In this document: positions 8,344-16,908 of the stretch, piece after piece
Position numbering within the stretch: position 1 is the stretch's first letter
Layout of the letters: each line of letters starts with the position of its first letter
From: Subtercola boreus
GTDB taxonomy: Bacteria > Actinomycetota > Actinomycetes > Actinomycetales > Microbacteriaceae
DNA length: 64,000 nucleotides
NCBI RefSeq assembly: GCF_003399645.1
Contig: NZ_NBXD01000030.1
Coordinates: 186,001 to 250,000 of the forward strand
Reading direction: 5' to 3'
Position numbers and translations under genes: made by a program
The notes under the pieces: model-generated
The model's input: only the letters and a program-made list of their open reading frames with translations
Told to the model about the DNA's origin: nothing
The model's database searches: none

Positions 8344-8437
8344 CGGTGGGCACCCCGTGTGGGGGTTGTCGAGATTCGGTCTCTGTGCAGGCCTGTCAAC
8401 CCACTCCGGGGTGTGTTTGTGTGAATACTCAGCACTC

Positions 8438-8443
8438 TAGGCT
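8438..8443 (+). promoter_or_regulatory. -10 box of a leaderless promoter for the lipid kinase gene
   Basis: TAGGCT ends 6 nt before the ATG at 8450, placing the expected transcription start on the A of the start codon. A weak TTGTGT at 8417-8422 could be the -35. There is no ribosome-binding site in the remaining 6 nt. Confidence 0.5.
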
Positions 8444-8449
8444 TGCCAC

Positions 8450-9430
8450 ATGACTGAACCCACACTCAAGACCGCTGCAGTCATCTACAATCCGATCAAG
8501 GTCGACCTCGATGCGCTCCGCGAGGCCATCGACTCCGCAGCACGCGACGCCGGCTGGGGCGAGTCCGTCTGGCTCGAGACCTCAGTCGACGATGTCGGCC
8601 AGGGCGTGACCCGCCAGGCCATCGAGCTCGGTGTCGACATGGTCATCGCGGCCGGCGGCGACGGAACCGTTCGCGCGGTCGCCGAGGCGCTCCGCGGCAG
8701 CGGCATCTCGCTCGGGCTCCTCCCGTCGGGAACGGGCAACCTTCTCGCCCGCAACCTCCAGCTCACGCTGAACAACGTTCCGATCGCCGTCACCACAGCC
8801 TTCACCGGCACCGACCGGGCGATCGACCTGGGTGTCATCGACATCGAACGCAGCGACAAGAGTCGCGACCGGCACGTCTTCGTCGTCATGGCCGGCATGG
8901 GCATCGACGCGAAGATGATCGCCAACACCGACGACGACCTCAAGGCCAAGGCCGGGATCGCGGCCTACGTCGGCGCGATCAGCAAGTCACTGCGCGACCC
9001 GCATGAGCTGCACATGCAGTTCAGACTCGACGACGAGCCGCCCAAGCGCACCACCGTGCACACGGTCATGCTCGGCAACTGCGGGTCGCTGCCGGCGAAC
9101 ATCCTGCTGATGCCCGACGCGAAGATCGACGACGGCCTGCTCGACCTCATGCTGATGAGGCCCGGTGGCGTGCTCGGCTGGATCCGCGTCTGGGTGAAGG
9201 TCGCCTGGCTGAACGGTATCGTGCGGCGCACCAAGGCCGGTAAAGCGCTCGCCGGTGAACACCGGAACGACGGCGACCTGCACTACCGCACCGGGAGAAA
9301 GTTCACGGCACGGCTGTCGCGCCCCGAGGAGATCGAGCTCGACGGTGACGGTTTCGGTAAGGCGACCGCGTTCAGAGCCTGGATCGAAGCCGGCGCACTG
9401 AATGTGCGCGTTCCGGTCGACGCCTCCTGA
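8450..9430 (+). CDS. Diacylglycerol-kinase-family lipid kinase
   Basis: A 326-residue protein of the DAGK/sphingosine-kinase catalytic family. The ATP-binding GGDGT motif is at residues 69-73 and the conserved PSGTGNLLAR at 92-101; AGMGIDAKM and MLGNCGSLP are the next family motifs, and EIELDGDGF closes the fold. It likely phosphorylates a membrane lipid or diacylglycerol at the inner membrane face, although related proteins act on other hydroxylated lipids. Only 11 nt separate it from the alpha/beta hydrolase gene downstream. Confidence 0.9.
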   Translation: MTEPTLKTAAVIYNPIKVDLDALREAIDSAARDAGWGESVWLETSVDDVGQGVTRQAIELGVDMVIAAGGDGTVRAVAEALRGSGISLGLLPSGTGNLLARNLQLTLNNVPIAVTTAFTGTDRAIDLGVIDIERSDKSRDRHVFVVMAGMGIDAKMIANTDDDLKAKAGIAAYVGAISKSLRDPHELHMQFRLDDEPPKRTTVHTVMLGNCGSLPANILLMPDAKIDDGLLDLMLMRPGGVLGWIRVWVKVAWLNGIVRRTKAGKALAGEHRNDGDLHYRTGRKFTARLSRPEEIELDGDGFGKATAFRAWIEAGALNVRVPVDAS

Positions 9431-9441
9431 TCGGCGCACCC

Positions 9442-10209
9442 GTGCAGCAGTACAGGGTGTTCCGGATGCCCGTGCGGGCCGGGGGCGATCGACCCACGTT
9501 CCTGCTGCTGCACGGTATCGGGCTCTCGCACCGCTCCTTCACGCGGGCAGCGAAGGTACTCGCCGGGCACGGTGACATTGTGGCGATCGATCTGCCGGGG
9601 TTCGGCGGCACGCCGCGGCCGAAGCATCCGCTGAGCGTGGAGGACGTCGCGCGGGGCGTCGGCGACGTGCTCGTGCGCACCCGCACCGGGCCGGTCATCG
9701 CGGTGGGCCACTCGATGGGAGCGCAGTTCGCCCTCGAACTCGCGCTGCAGCGCCCCGAGCTCGTCACGGCCGTCGTGATGATCGGGCCCGTGGTCGACCC
9801 GCTGCGGCGAACCCTGTGGCAGCAGGCGATGGCGCTGCTCCGGGATACGGCGTTCGAGCCGCTCCGCACGAGTCTGATGGTTCAGTTCGACTACCTGCGC
9901 TGCGGGCCGCTGTGGTTTCTCGCGGAGACCCGGGCGATGCTCGCCTATCCGACCCACGAACGCCTGCGGGCACTGACGCAGCCGCTGCTGGTGCTGCGGG
10001 GGGCGCACGATCCGATCGCCGACGAGGCGTGGGTGGTGCGGGCGGCAGCACTCGCGGGGTCGGGCGGGGGCCCGGTGTCCAGCGGCGGCGGCGGCCCGGC
10101 GATCAGCATCCCGGGCTTCCGGCACAACGTGGTGCACTCCGGGCCCGCGGCCACAGCGGGGCACATCGCCCGCTTCGCGGCCAGGCTCAGCGCGAGCGAT
10201 GTCGAATGA
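9442..10209 (+). CDS. Alpha/beta hydrolase
   Basis: A 255-residue alpha/beta-hydrolase-fold enzyme. The oxyanion-hole segment LLLHGIGLS, nucleophile elbow GHSMG (Ser near residue 92), a candidate acid in GAHDPIADE and the final His in GFRHNVVHSGP give a complete catalytic triad. No signal peptide is visible. It follows the lipid kinase in the same direction and may be co-transcribed. The GTG start lacks a clear ribosome-binding site; an in-frame ATG lies 24 nt downstream. Substrate unknown. Confidence 0.85.
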   Translation: MQQYRVFRMPVRAGGDRPTFLLLHGIGLSHRSFTRAAKVLAGHGDIVAIDLPGFGGTPRPKHPLSVEDVARGVGDVLVRTRTGPVIAVGHSMGAQFALELALQRPELVTAVVMIGPVVDPLRRTLWQQAMALLRDTAFEPLRTSLMVQFDYLRCGPLWFLAETRAMLAYPTHERLRALTQPLLVLRGAHDPIADEAWVVRAAALAGSGGGPVSSGGGGPAISIPGFRHNVVHSGPAATAGHIARFAARLSASDVE

Positions 10210-10266
10210 GGGGCGGTGCCGTCGCCTGAGAGACACGGCACCCTGCGCGGAGCGCTCGAACACCGC

Positions 10267-10295
10267 GCCCGCCACCTGATTCAGGCGCGGCGGGC
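10267..10295. terminator. Hairpin between convergent genes
   Basis: GCCCGCC (10267-10273) and GGCGGGC (10289-10295) form a perfect 7-bp stem with a 15-nt loop between the convergent hydrolase and GlsB-like genes. There is no U-tract, so termination is inferred from position. Confidence 0.4.
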
Positions 10296-10332
10296 ACGGT
10301 GTCTTCGCGAGTCACAGGCGCGAGCGCGTGCG

Positions 10333-10614
10333 CTACGAGCGGCGTACGGCGCCACGGCCCGCGAAGCGGGTGTAGATGACGAGAACGATGATCGCGCCGA
10401 TGATCGATCCGATGATGCCAGCGGGCTGGAAGAAACCGTCCATCGGGTCGTGCTGGAAGATGAGGAAGCCGAGGAACCCACCGACGAACGAACCGATGAT
10501 GCCCAGGAGGATTGTCATGGGGATGGAGATGTTCTGGCGACCGGGAACGATCAGGCGGGCGAGTGCGCCGGCGATGAGGCCGACGACGATGAGGCTGATG
10601 ATGAGACCGAGCAT
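10333..10614 (-). CDS. GlsB/YeaQ/YmgE-family stress-response membrane protein
   Basis: A 93-residue very hydrophobic protein: MLGLIISLIVVGLIAGALARLIVPG, then PMTILLGIIGSFVGGFLGFLI and IIGSIIGAIIVLVIYTRF, i.e. three membrane segments with the glycine pattern of the transglycosylase-associated GlsB/YeaQ family. The ATG at 10614 is chosen over ATG 10623 because AAGGA stands 8-9 nt before it, whereas the upstream ATG lies within that ribosome-binding site. Its role is general stress or envelope related; the exact function of the family is not settled. Divergent from the LuxR regulator gene across a stretch with three phased palindromes. Confidence 0.88.
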   Translation of the reverse strand: MLGLIISLIVVGLIAGALARLIVPGRQNISIPMTILLGIIGSFVGGFLGFLIFQHDPMDGFFQPAGIIGSIIGAIIVLVIYTRFAGRGAVRRS

Positions 10615-10689
10615 GGTGTGCATCCTTTGTTCTCGCGCCGGGGGGGGCGCTTCGGGTACCGCTCGGGATGAACGGCTAGGTATAGCGAA

Positions 10690-10746
10690 CCACCCCGGGA
10701 GGTGGCCCGAACCACCCCTAGGGGTGGTCTTTCCGCCCCAGGGGTG
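10690..10746. promoter_or_regulatory. Three phased CACCCC/GGGGTG palindromes in divergent promoter
   Basis: CCACCCCGGGAGGTGG (10690-10705), ACCACCCCTAGGGGTGGT (10711-10728, perfect 18-bp palindrome) and CGCCCCAGGGGTG (10734-10746) have centres about 21-22 bp apart, i.e. on the same DNA face. They fill the space before the response-regulator start at 10763 and look like a cooperative operator. Confidence 0.55.
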
Positions 10747-10762
10747 CTGTAGCTTCGTAAGG

Positions 10763-11434
10763 GTGAGCGAAACGACAGCGACCCGGCCCATCCGCGTGGC
10801 GCTCGTCGACGACTACGACGTCGTGCTCACCGGCCTCGCGCACATGTTCGACCGCTATCGCGATCGCGTGCTGGTCTGCGAGATCGACGCCAACGCCGAG
10901 CTGAGCGACGAAGTCGACATCGTGCTGTACGACTCGTTCGCGCAGCCGGAGTCGGACCACCAGGAGCTCAGCGCTCTCGTCGCAAACCCCCGGGCGAGCC
11001 GGGTCGTCGTCTACACGTGGAACTTCCAGCCCGAGCTCGTCGACAGCGCACAGCGCCAGGGCATCCACGGCTACCTCTCGAAGACCCTGCCCGCCCGTGA
11101 CCTCGTGGCGGCGATCGAGTCGGTGCACGCCGGCGAGACCGTGATCAGCGACGCTCCGAAGCGCGCCGGCAGCGCCCTCGGCCTCGACTGGCCGGGCCGC
11201 CACGAGGGCTTCACCGACCGCGAGTCCGAGATTCTGGCGCTGATCACGCAGGGCAAGAGCAACGCCGAAGTCGCGACGCTCACCTATCTCAGCGGCAACA
11301 CGGTGAAGTCGTACATCCGGAGCATCTATCGCAAGATCGATGTGACGAGCCGCACCCAGGCCGTGCTCTGGGGCATCGCGCACGGCTTCGCGCCCGACCA
11401 CCACCGCATCGACCATTGGCTGGGCGGCCCCTGA
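10763..11434 (+). CDS. LuxR/NarL-family response regulator
   Basis: A 223-residue DNA-binding regulator. The receiver domain has the acidic pair Asp16-Asp17, phosphoacceptor Asp57 (VLYD) and Lys107 (YLSK); the LuxR-type helix-turn-helix covers about 145-205 (FTDRESEILALITQGKSNAEVA, then GNTVKSYIRSIYRKI). The GTG start has AAGG immediately upstream but is otherwise weakly supported; the reading frame is open far upstream as a shadow. No histidine kinase lies next to it, so the partner is elsewhere or it is an orphan. The phased palindromes before the gene could be autoregulatory. Confidence 0.85.
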   Translation: MSETTATRPIRVALVDDYDVVLTGLAHMFDRYRDRVLVCEIDANAELSDEVDIVLYDSFAQPESDHQELSALVANPRASRVVVYTWNFQPELVDSAQRQGIHGYLSKTLPARDLVAAIESVHAGETVISDAPKRAGSALGLDWPGRHEGFTDRESEILALITQGKSNAEVATLTYLSGNTVKSYIRSIYRKIDVTSRTQAVLWGIAHGFAPDHHRIDHWLGGP

Positions 11435-11830
11435 CCTTCGAAGATCGACTCGCGGCCTCGTCGTCTGAGCGCATCCGCAACATCGAGCTGTTCGAGCTGC
11501 AGGTCAACGAGGGGCCGTGCCTCGACTGCTTCCGTACCGGTCACCCGTGATCAACGCGGGCATCACGGAAGCGAGGTGCTCGCCGAGCAGCTGCAGACCG
11601 CGCTGAACAACCGTGTTCTGATCGAGCAAGCGAAGGGAATGCTCCCGGCTCGGGCGAACATCTCGCCGAACGCGGCATTCGACGTCATTCGCTCACACGC
11701 CCGCGCGAACAACAACCGGCTGCTCCACGATGCCCAGCGCGTCATCGACGGAACCCTGGTGCTGCGAACGGGCGTACTCGTCGACCAGCCCGCGCCCGCA
11801 TCCGCGCCCGCATCCGACATCACCCCATGA
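11435..11830 (+). pseudogene. Decayed GAF-ANTAR regulator gene
   Basis: Two fragments of one family lie in different frames. The first (about 11437-11545) reads ASSERIRNIELFELQVNEGPCLDCFRTGHP then stop, which is the GAF part of actinobacterial GAF-and-ANTAR antitermination regulators. One missing base after the His-Pro codons and a large internal deletion join it to LAEQLQTALNNRVLIEQAKGML and a full ANTAR helix bundle (11576-11752). Most of the GAF domain is gone. The ANTAR part alone is an 84-residue open frame from GTG 11576 and might still be made, but it has no sensor. From 11831 to 11949 there is a further possible scrap (REVVNLTLQVT) and no gene. Confidence 0.7.
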
Positions 11831-11949
11831 CTGCCGAGCAGCTCACCGCCGATCAGCACGATCGCGCGCGAGGTCGTCAATCTCACCCTGCAGGTCACCT
11901 GAGAACAGGGTGCCGCCGCACCGGGAGCACCGGGAGCTACTGCACAGGG

Positions 11950-13413
11950 CTATTGGACAGAGGCGGTCAGCCGGGCGAGGTTGTCGAGCACCTGTGACCG
12001 CACGGGGCGCTTCAGCCACTCGTCGAGCTCGAGTTCGTGCGAGCGGCTGCGGTAGCTGTCTTCGACGCGGCGCAGGGAGTCGACGAAACGCTTGCCCCGC
12101 ACGAGCAACGACACCTCGAAGTTGAGGCTGAACGAGCGCATGTCCATGTTGCTCGAGCCGATCACCGCCACGTCGTCGTCGATGGTGAAGTGCTTCGCGT
12201 GCAGCACCACCGGTTTCTCGTAGAGGTAGATGCGCACGCCGGCACGAAGCAGGGTCTCGTAATAGCTGCGCTGAGCGTGGTAGACCACAGCCTGGTCGGC
12301 GACCTCGCAGGCGAAGAGCTGCACCTTGACGCCCCGCTCGGCAGCGGTGGTGATCGCGAAGAGCATGGAGTCGTCGGGCACGAAGTAGGGGCTCACGATG
12401 ACGAGTCGCTCCTGCGCGGAGTAGAGCAGCGCGTTGAAGAGCCGCAGATTGTTCTCACCCTCGAACCCCGGGCCGCTGGGCACCACCTGGCAGTCGAGGG
12501 ACTCGTCGGAGGGCACGACGCGAATCGGGTCTGCCTCACGGCTGAGCAGATCGTCTGTCTCGCTGTACCAGTCGGTGATGAAGATGGCGTTCACGCCTGC
12601 GACGACCGGCCCCTCGAGCCGCACCATCAGGTCTTTCCACTGCAACTTGCGCTTGATGTTCCCCCGCGTGTTGTAGCTCGGGTCGACCATGTTCTGCGAG
12701 CCCATGAACCCGATCAGACCGTCGACGACGAGCACCTTGCGGTGGTTGCGGAGGTCTGGCCGCCGCCATTTCGTTCGGAACGGATAGAACGGCAGCATCT
12801 CGTGGAAGTCGATTTCCGCCGCGCGCAGCCACCTCCTCGTCGCACGCCCCTTCGGGCTGCGGATGGTCGAGATGTGGTCGTACAGTACCCGCACCTTGAC
12901 CCCGCGGCGGTGCGCCGCGAGCAGGGCCTCGAAGAACGGCTTCGTCGTCTCATCGCGGCTCAGGATGTAGAACTCCGCGTGCACGTACCGCTCCGCCGTC
13001 TCGACCGCCGCCGTCATCGATGCGATGGACTCCTCATAGTCGGGCAGCAATTCGGCGTCGTTGCCACCCACCAGGGGCATCGCACCGAGAGTGCGATTGA
13101 GCTCGACGACTGACTTGAACCACTTCGGCCAGGTCTTCGTCTTCGACACCCGGTCGAGCCCGGCCGTGGTGTCGAGAATGTAGTCGTTGATCTCCTGCTG
13201 CTTCTCCAGCCGTTCCTTCGGCAGTTTCGTCGTGCCGAAGAGGCTGAAGAACAGGCTGCCGGGGATGGGCGCCACGAAGATCGCCATCAGCCACGCCATG
13301 GCCGCCGTCGGCCGCCGGTTGGGCGGCACGATGATCACCGCCGCGATGCGGATGAGCACCTCCACGATCAGGATGACTGCCGGCAGCGATTTGGGCAGTC
13401 GTCGGCGTTTCAT
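11950..13413 (-). CDS. cls: Cardiolipin synthase (phospholipase D family)
   Basis: A 487-residue membrane enzyme that joins phosphatidyl groups to make cardiolipin. Two N-terminal membrane helices (ILIVEVLIRIAAVIIVPP, and AMAWLMAIFVAPIPGSLFFSL) precede two HKD catalytic motifs: HRKVLVVDGLIGFMGSQN around residue 232 and HAKHFTIDDDVAVIGSSNMD around residue 412, each with the HxKx4D core. Length and layout match Cls-type synthases. The ATG at 13413 (MKRRRLPKS) is selected because the upstream extension of the frame is a shadow of the PPC gene. Confidence 0.93.
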   Translation of the reverse strand: MKRRRLPKSLPAVILIVEVLIRIAAVIIVPPNRRPTAAMAWLMAIFVAPIPGSLFFSLFGTTKLPKERLEKQQEINDYILDTTAGLDRVSKTKTWPKWFKSVVELNRTLGAMPLVGGNDAELLPDYEESIASMTAAVETAERYVHAEFYILSRDETTKPFFEALLAAHRRGVKVRVLYDHISTIRSPKGRATRRWLRAAEIDFHEMLPFYPFRTKWRRPDLRNHRKVLVVDGLIGFMGSQNMVDPSYNTRGNIKRKLQWKDLMVRLEGPVVAGVNAIFITDWYSETDDLLSREADPIRVVPSDESLDCQVVPSGPGFEGENNLRLFNALLYSAQERLVIVSPYFVPDDSMLFAITTAAERGVKVQLFACEVADQAVVYHAQRSYYETLLRAGVRIYLYEKPVVLHAKHFTIDDDVAVIGSSNMDMRSFSLNFEVSLLVRGKRFVDSLRRVEDSYRSRSHELELDEWLKRPVRSQVLDNLARLTASVQ

Positions 13414-13441
13414 GTCTGCACCATATCGTCTGAACCACAGG

Positions 13442-13900
13442 TCACTCGAACCGCAGATTCTCCAGGCCGTGGGCAGCGCTGTCTGCCACCCGCACCATAC
13501 GGGGAGCCAGCACCTCCTCCAGCACGAGCTCGACCGTGTAGTGGGTCGTCGCAGCGAGCAGATGGCCGGCTGCGGCGAGCCCGGCCCGGTCTTTGGCGCC
13601 GACCGCGACATGCAGGTGCACGGTGGGCGTGCCGGTCTGCTCGTTCCAGACCAGGGAGCCACTGCCGATGCCCTCGGTGTAGGCCACCTCGACGGCAGCG
13701 GGCAGCGGTGGCTCGGGGTCGGCGATGGGTTCGTGGCTCGCAATGAGACGCACCGAACGGAAGGCCCCGAGGAACACGGGGATGTACCCCTGCCGCACGT
13801 CGTGCTGCCGGCAGGCTTCGACAATGGAGCCGATGACGTCGTCTCCCGCCTGGAGCACGACGCCGATGCGGCGACCGGTGGTGAGTTCTCTGCTGATCAT
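13442..13900 (-). CDS. PPC-domain (DUF296) protein
   Basis: A 152-residue protein with the PPC/DUF296 fold: an N-terminal MISRELTTGRRIGVVLQAGDDVIGSIVEACRQHDV segment, GYIPVFLGAFRSVRLI, and the C-terminal HLHVAVGAKDRAGLAAAGHLL stretch with the conserved His and Gly residues of the family. Bacterial members are small trimeric proteins sometimes called DNA-binding, but lack the AT-hook of plant homologues, and no hook is seen here. The ATG start overlaps nothing; GGGGGC upstream is a weak ribosome-binding site. Divergent from the GntR gene. Confidence 0.8.
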   Translation of the reverse strand: MISRELTTGRRIGVVLQAGDDVIGSIVEACRQHDVRQGYIPVFLGAFRSVRLIASHEPIADPEPPLPAAVEVAYTEGIGSGSLVWNEQTGTPTVHLHVAVGAKDRAGLAAAGHLLAATTHYTVELVLEEVLAPRMVRVADSAAHGLENLRFE

Positions 13901-13983
13901 GGTGCCCCCAGGGTGCGACCGGCCTTCTGCTGGTGTCACCACTGTGGCAGAACATCGAGGTGCGCTCGACATAGGCTGGCGGT

Positions 13984-14019
13984 ATGACGTCGACTTCGGC
14001 CGTGAGGGAGCACCGGTGA
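13984..14019 (+). CDS. Possible 11-residue leader peptide upstream of the GntR regulator
   Basis: An ATG-to-TGA frame encodes MTSTSAVREHR. A TAGGCT -10 box (13972-13977) ends 6 nt before the ATG, as at other apparent leaderless genes in this window. The TGA stop overlaps the GTG start of the regulator gene in a GTGA configuration, so translation of the leader could feed ribosomes to the regulator. Whether it is translated is not shown. Confidence 0.4.
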   Translation: MTSTSAVREHR

Positions 14020-14774
14020 CAAGCACCTTCCCGGGCATCCCGACGCCCCGGCGCACCACCGACGACGAAGACCGGATCCGAAGCGCGGTGCTGCGGCATG
14101 TCAGGGAGGCGGCCGAGAACCGTCGCCCGCTGCCCGGTGAACTCGAGCTGGCCGCGACACTCGGATGCTCCCGACAGCAGTTGCGGCACTCCCTCCTCGA
14201 GCTGGAGCGTTCGGGCATCCTGCGTCGCCGACAGGGTGCGGCAACCACGGTCGACCCTGTGGCCCTCCGCATGAGCGTGCGGATGGAGGAGCAGTTCGAG
14301 CACGCCGAACTGCTGACGCGCATGGGGTACACGGCCACGGTCGAGGTGTTGTCGCGGTCGGTCGGGGCCATCCCTGTCGAGGTTCAGGCGCTGCTCGAGA
14401 GCGACCCTGCCTCGCTCTGCCTGTTCACCGTCAAGCGGTGGCTCGCCGACGGCGTGCCCGCGATGGTGGCCGACGACCGGCTGCTGCTGCCCCCGGGCAT
14501 GACCCAGGAGCCGGGCGGCTCCGTCTTCTCGGCCGCCGCCGATGTCTGGGGCGAGCCGGTGATCTGGGAGATCGCCACGCCCGGGGCCGCCATCGTCGAT
14601 GAGCGCATGAGCGGGCTGCTTGCGCTGCCCCTCGGTTCGGCGGTGATGACGCTGGAGCAGATCGGCGTCAGCGCGAGCGGCCGCCGCCTCTTTCACACCG
14701 TCGAGTACCACCGGCCGGGGATGGTGAACCACTCGCTCGTGAGAACGGTGCGCCCACCCTGGTGCACCAGCTGA
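14016..14774 (+). CDS. GntR-family regulator with UTRA ligand domain
   Basis: A 252-residue repressor or activator. The winged helix spans about residues 15-80 (ELAATLGCSRQQLRHSLLELERSGILRRRQG), and the rest is a UTRA-type ligand domain (LLTRMGYTATVEVLSRSV, VKRWLADGVPAMVADDRLLLP, and the closing VEYHRPG). GTG 14016 is selected because GAGGGAG lies 6 nt before it and because it overlaps a short upstream frame's stop. It is followed in the same direction, after 236 nt, by the ABC/amidohydrolase cluster, so it probably senses the substrate or an intermediate of that pathway. Confidence 0.85.
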   Translation: MTSTFPGIPTPRRTTDDEDRIRSAVLRHVREAAENRRPLPGELELAATLGCSRQQLRHSLLELERSGILRRRQGAATTVDPVALRMSVRMEEQFEHAELLTRMGYTATVEVLSRSVGAIPVEVQALLESDPASLCLFTVKRWLADGVPAMVADDRLLLPPGMTQEPGGSVFSAAADVWGEPVIWEIATPGAAIVDERMSGLLALPLGSAVMTLEQIGVSASGRRLFHTVEYHRPGMVNHSLVRTVRPPWCTS

Positions 14775-14793
14775 GTACACCGCCGACACACTC

Positions 14794-14807
14794 ACTTGTT
14801 TACAAGT
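14794..14807. promoter_or_regulatory. Candidate GntR operator
   Basis: ACTTGTTTACAAGT has perfect 6-bp inverted arms around TT. A related half site (GTTGTAAAAG) follows at about 14818-14827. It lies between the regulator gene and the transporter promoter, the place expected for a GntR/UTRA operator. Confidence 0.45.
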
Positions 14808-14932
14808 TCGTCACACGGTTGTAAAAGAGGGTGACGGATGGCACTGCAGAGTAGAGGAGGGCCCTCCTGAGGGCTCCGGGAGACCGAGACGGGTGATGCA
14901 AGCGTCACCGTGTGTCTCTGTATTTCGACTTG

Positions 14933-14963
14933 TTGACTAGCTTCGGCGCCCGCTCCCTAGGCT
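14933..14963 (+). promoter_or_regulatory. Sigma-70-like promoter of the 15.0-23.5 kb catabolic cluster
   Basis: TTGACT (14933-14938) and TAGGCT (14958-14963) are spaced 19 bp apart, somewhat long, about 45 nt before the ATG at 15011. The same -10 hexamer recurs at several other genes in the window. Confidence 0.45.
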
Positions 14964-15010
14964 TTGGGCATCCGCTCCCCTGCTCTCACACCCGACCCTG
15001 AGGACACGCC

Positions 15011-16087
15011 ATGACCCACAGCTCCCCCGCCCGCCAGCACACGCCCAGAGGACGGTTCGTCGCCATCCTCGCCGCCGGTGCCGCCCTGGCGCTCGCTCTC
15101 ACCGCCTGCTCGGGCGGCAGCAGCAGCACCGGAACCGCCTCAGGGTCGGCCGCTGTGAGCTACGGTGACATCGACATCCAGCTGTCGTACCTGAAGAACA
15201 CCGAGTTCGCCGGCGAGTACTACGCCGACAGCAAGGGCTACTTCACCGACGCGGGCTTCGGCACCGTCACGCTGACCGCGGGCGGGTCCTCGGCCGTCTC
15301 GGCCGAGGCGCAGGTGGCGACGGGCAAGTCGATCATCGGTATCAGCTCGCCGCTCATCACCGCTCCCGCCGTGGTGAAGGGCGCCGCGATCAAGATCGTC
15401 GCCGCCGACTACCAGAAGAACCCGTTCGACGTGGTCTCCCTGGCGAGCGCACCGCTGACGACCGCCGCCAGCCTGAAGGGCAAGACCATCGCGGTCGCCG
15501 ACTTCAACAGCCTTGTCTGGCAGGCCTTCCTCGCCGCCAACAACCTGAGCGCCGACGACGTGAAGACGGTTCCGTGGACGAACGGCCCCGACCAGCTCGC
15601 CAGCGGCCAGGTGGACGGGTACAACGGCTACACCACCGGCTTTCGCGGAACCGTCGGTGCGGCAGCGGTCCCCGCGGTCGAGTTCCTCCTCGCCGACCAG
15701 GGCCTCCCGCTCGTGGGCGAGACCCTCGTCGCCTCCCAGGACACGATCGACAACCACCGCGACGAGCTTAAAGCCGTGCTGACGGCGATCGTGAAAGGCT
15801 GGAAGGATGCCGTGGCCGACCCGCAGGCGGCAACCGACCTGACCGTCACCGACTACGGCAAGGACCAGAACCTCGACCCTGTGACGGAGCTCGCGGCGAT
15901 GACCAAGCAGAACACGCTGATGGTCACCGACGACTCCGCAGCGAACGGGTTGCTGACGATCACGCCTGATCTCATCGACCAGTCGATCGCCGCTCTGAAG
16001 CTCGCCGACATCGACATCACCGCCGACCAGCTCTTCGACACCTCGATCATCGACGAGGTCTTCGAGGACGACCCGAGCCTGAAGTGA
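15011..16087 (+). CDS. ABC transporter substrate-binding lipoprotein (NMT1/SsuA/TauA-like)
   Basis: A 358-residue exported binding protein, first gene of the cluster. A basic N-terminus, hydrophobic core and lipobox LTAC (Cys near residue 33) mark it as a lipoprotein, followed by a Ser/Gly linker. The mature part starts [31 protein letters not shown], the signature start of NMT1/THI5-like and SsuA-type proteins, which bind pyrimidines, sulfonates, nitrate, or aromatic acids. The ligand is unknown. Its TGA overlaps the start of the ATPase gene. Confidence 0.87.
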   Translation: MTHSSPARQHTPRGRFVAILAAGAALALALTACSGGSSSTGTASGSAAVSYGDIDIQLSYLKNTEFAGEYYADSKGYFTDAGFGTVTLTAGGSSAVSAEAQVATGKSIIGISSPLITAPAVVKGAAIKIVAADYQKNPFDVVSLASAPLTTAASLKGKTIAVADFNSLVWQAFLAANNLSADDVKTVPWTNGPDQLASGQVDGYNGYTTGFRGTVGAAAVPAVEFLLADQGLPLVGETLVASQDTIDNHRDELKAVLTAIVKGWKDAVADPQAATDLTVTDYGKDQNLDPVTELAAMTKQNTLMVTDDSAANGLLTITPDLIDQSIAALKLADIDITADQLFDTSIIDEVFEDDPSLK

Positions 16088-16908
16088 TGAACATCCCCGC
16101 ACCCACAGAGTCGCCGGCGGCAGAGGGCGTCGGCGTCGCCATCTCCGGCCTGTCGAAGACCTTCAGGCTCGGCCGCTCGAGCGTCACCGCGCTCGACGGT
16201 ATCGACCTGACGACTCCGCGCGGGTCGTTCGTCTCACTGCTCGGCCCGTCGGGGTGCGGAAAGTCCACGATCCTCCGCATCCTGGCCGGGCTCGACACGC
16301 CCACCACGGGCACCGCGAGCGTCAACGGCGAGACTCCCCGCACCGGTCGGAGCCGCGCGGGGAGCAATCTCGGTATCGCCTTCCAGGACTCCGCACTGCT
16401 GCCCTGGCGCTCGGTGCGCACCAACATCCGGCTGCCCCTGGAGATCATCGGCCGCCGGGACGAGGCGGCCGTGCAGGAGCTCATCGAACTGGTGGGCCTG
16501 TCCGGCTTCGAGGATGCCCGCCCGGCCCAGCTCTCGGGCGGCATGCGGCAGCGCGTATCGATCGCCCGCGCTCTGGTCGTTCGGCCCGACCACCTGCTTC
16601 TCGACGAGCCGTTCGGCGCGCTCGACGACATGACCCGCCAGCGGCTCAACCTCGAACTGCAGCGCATCTGGAGCGACCGGCCGGTGACCACCCTGATGGT
16701 GACCCACGGCATCCATGAGGCCGTGCTGCTCTCGGACTATGTGGCGGTCATGTCTGCCCGCCCGGGCCGCATCGTCGAGATGGTCGAGATCGCGCTGCCC
16801 CGGCCCCGCCCGGCAGAGATCATGCGCTCGCCGGAGTTCCACGAGATCGTCGACCACCTGAGCGAGCTGCTCTTCGAGGCGCACGGCCGGCGCGAGGCGA
16901 CCGCGTGA
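16087..16908 (+). CDS. ABC transporter ATP-binding protein (SsuB/TauB-like)
   Basis: A 273-residue ATPase. Walker [10 protein letters not shown] is near residue 53, signature LSGGMRQR near residue 150 and Walker [13 protein letters not shown] just after; this DEPFGALD form and the C-terminal [20 protein letters not shown] are typical of the nitrate/sulfonate/taurine importer subfamily. ATG 16087 (TGATG overlap with the previous stop) is chosen; GTG 16084, one codon upstream, is equally possible. The end overlaps the permease start by 4 bp. Confidence 0.92.
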   Translation: MNIPAPTESPAAEGVGVAISGLSKTFRLGRSSVTALDGIDLTTPRGSFVSLLGPSGCGKSTILRILAGLDTPTTGTASVNGETPRTGRSRAGSNLGIAFQDSALLPWRSVRTNIRLPLEIIGRRDEAAVQELIELVGLSGFEDARPAQLSGGMRQRVSIARALVVRPDHLLLDEPFGALDDMTRQRLNLELQRIWSDRPVTTLMVTHGIHEAVLLSDYVAVMSARPGRIVEMVEIALPRPRPAEIMRSPEFHEIVDHLSELLFEAHGRREATA

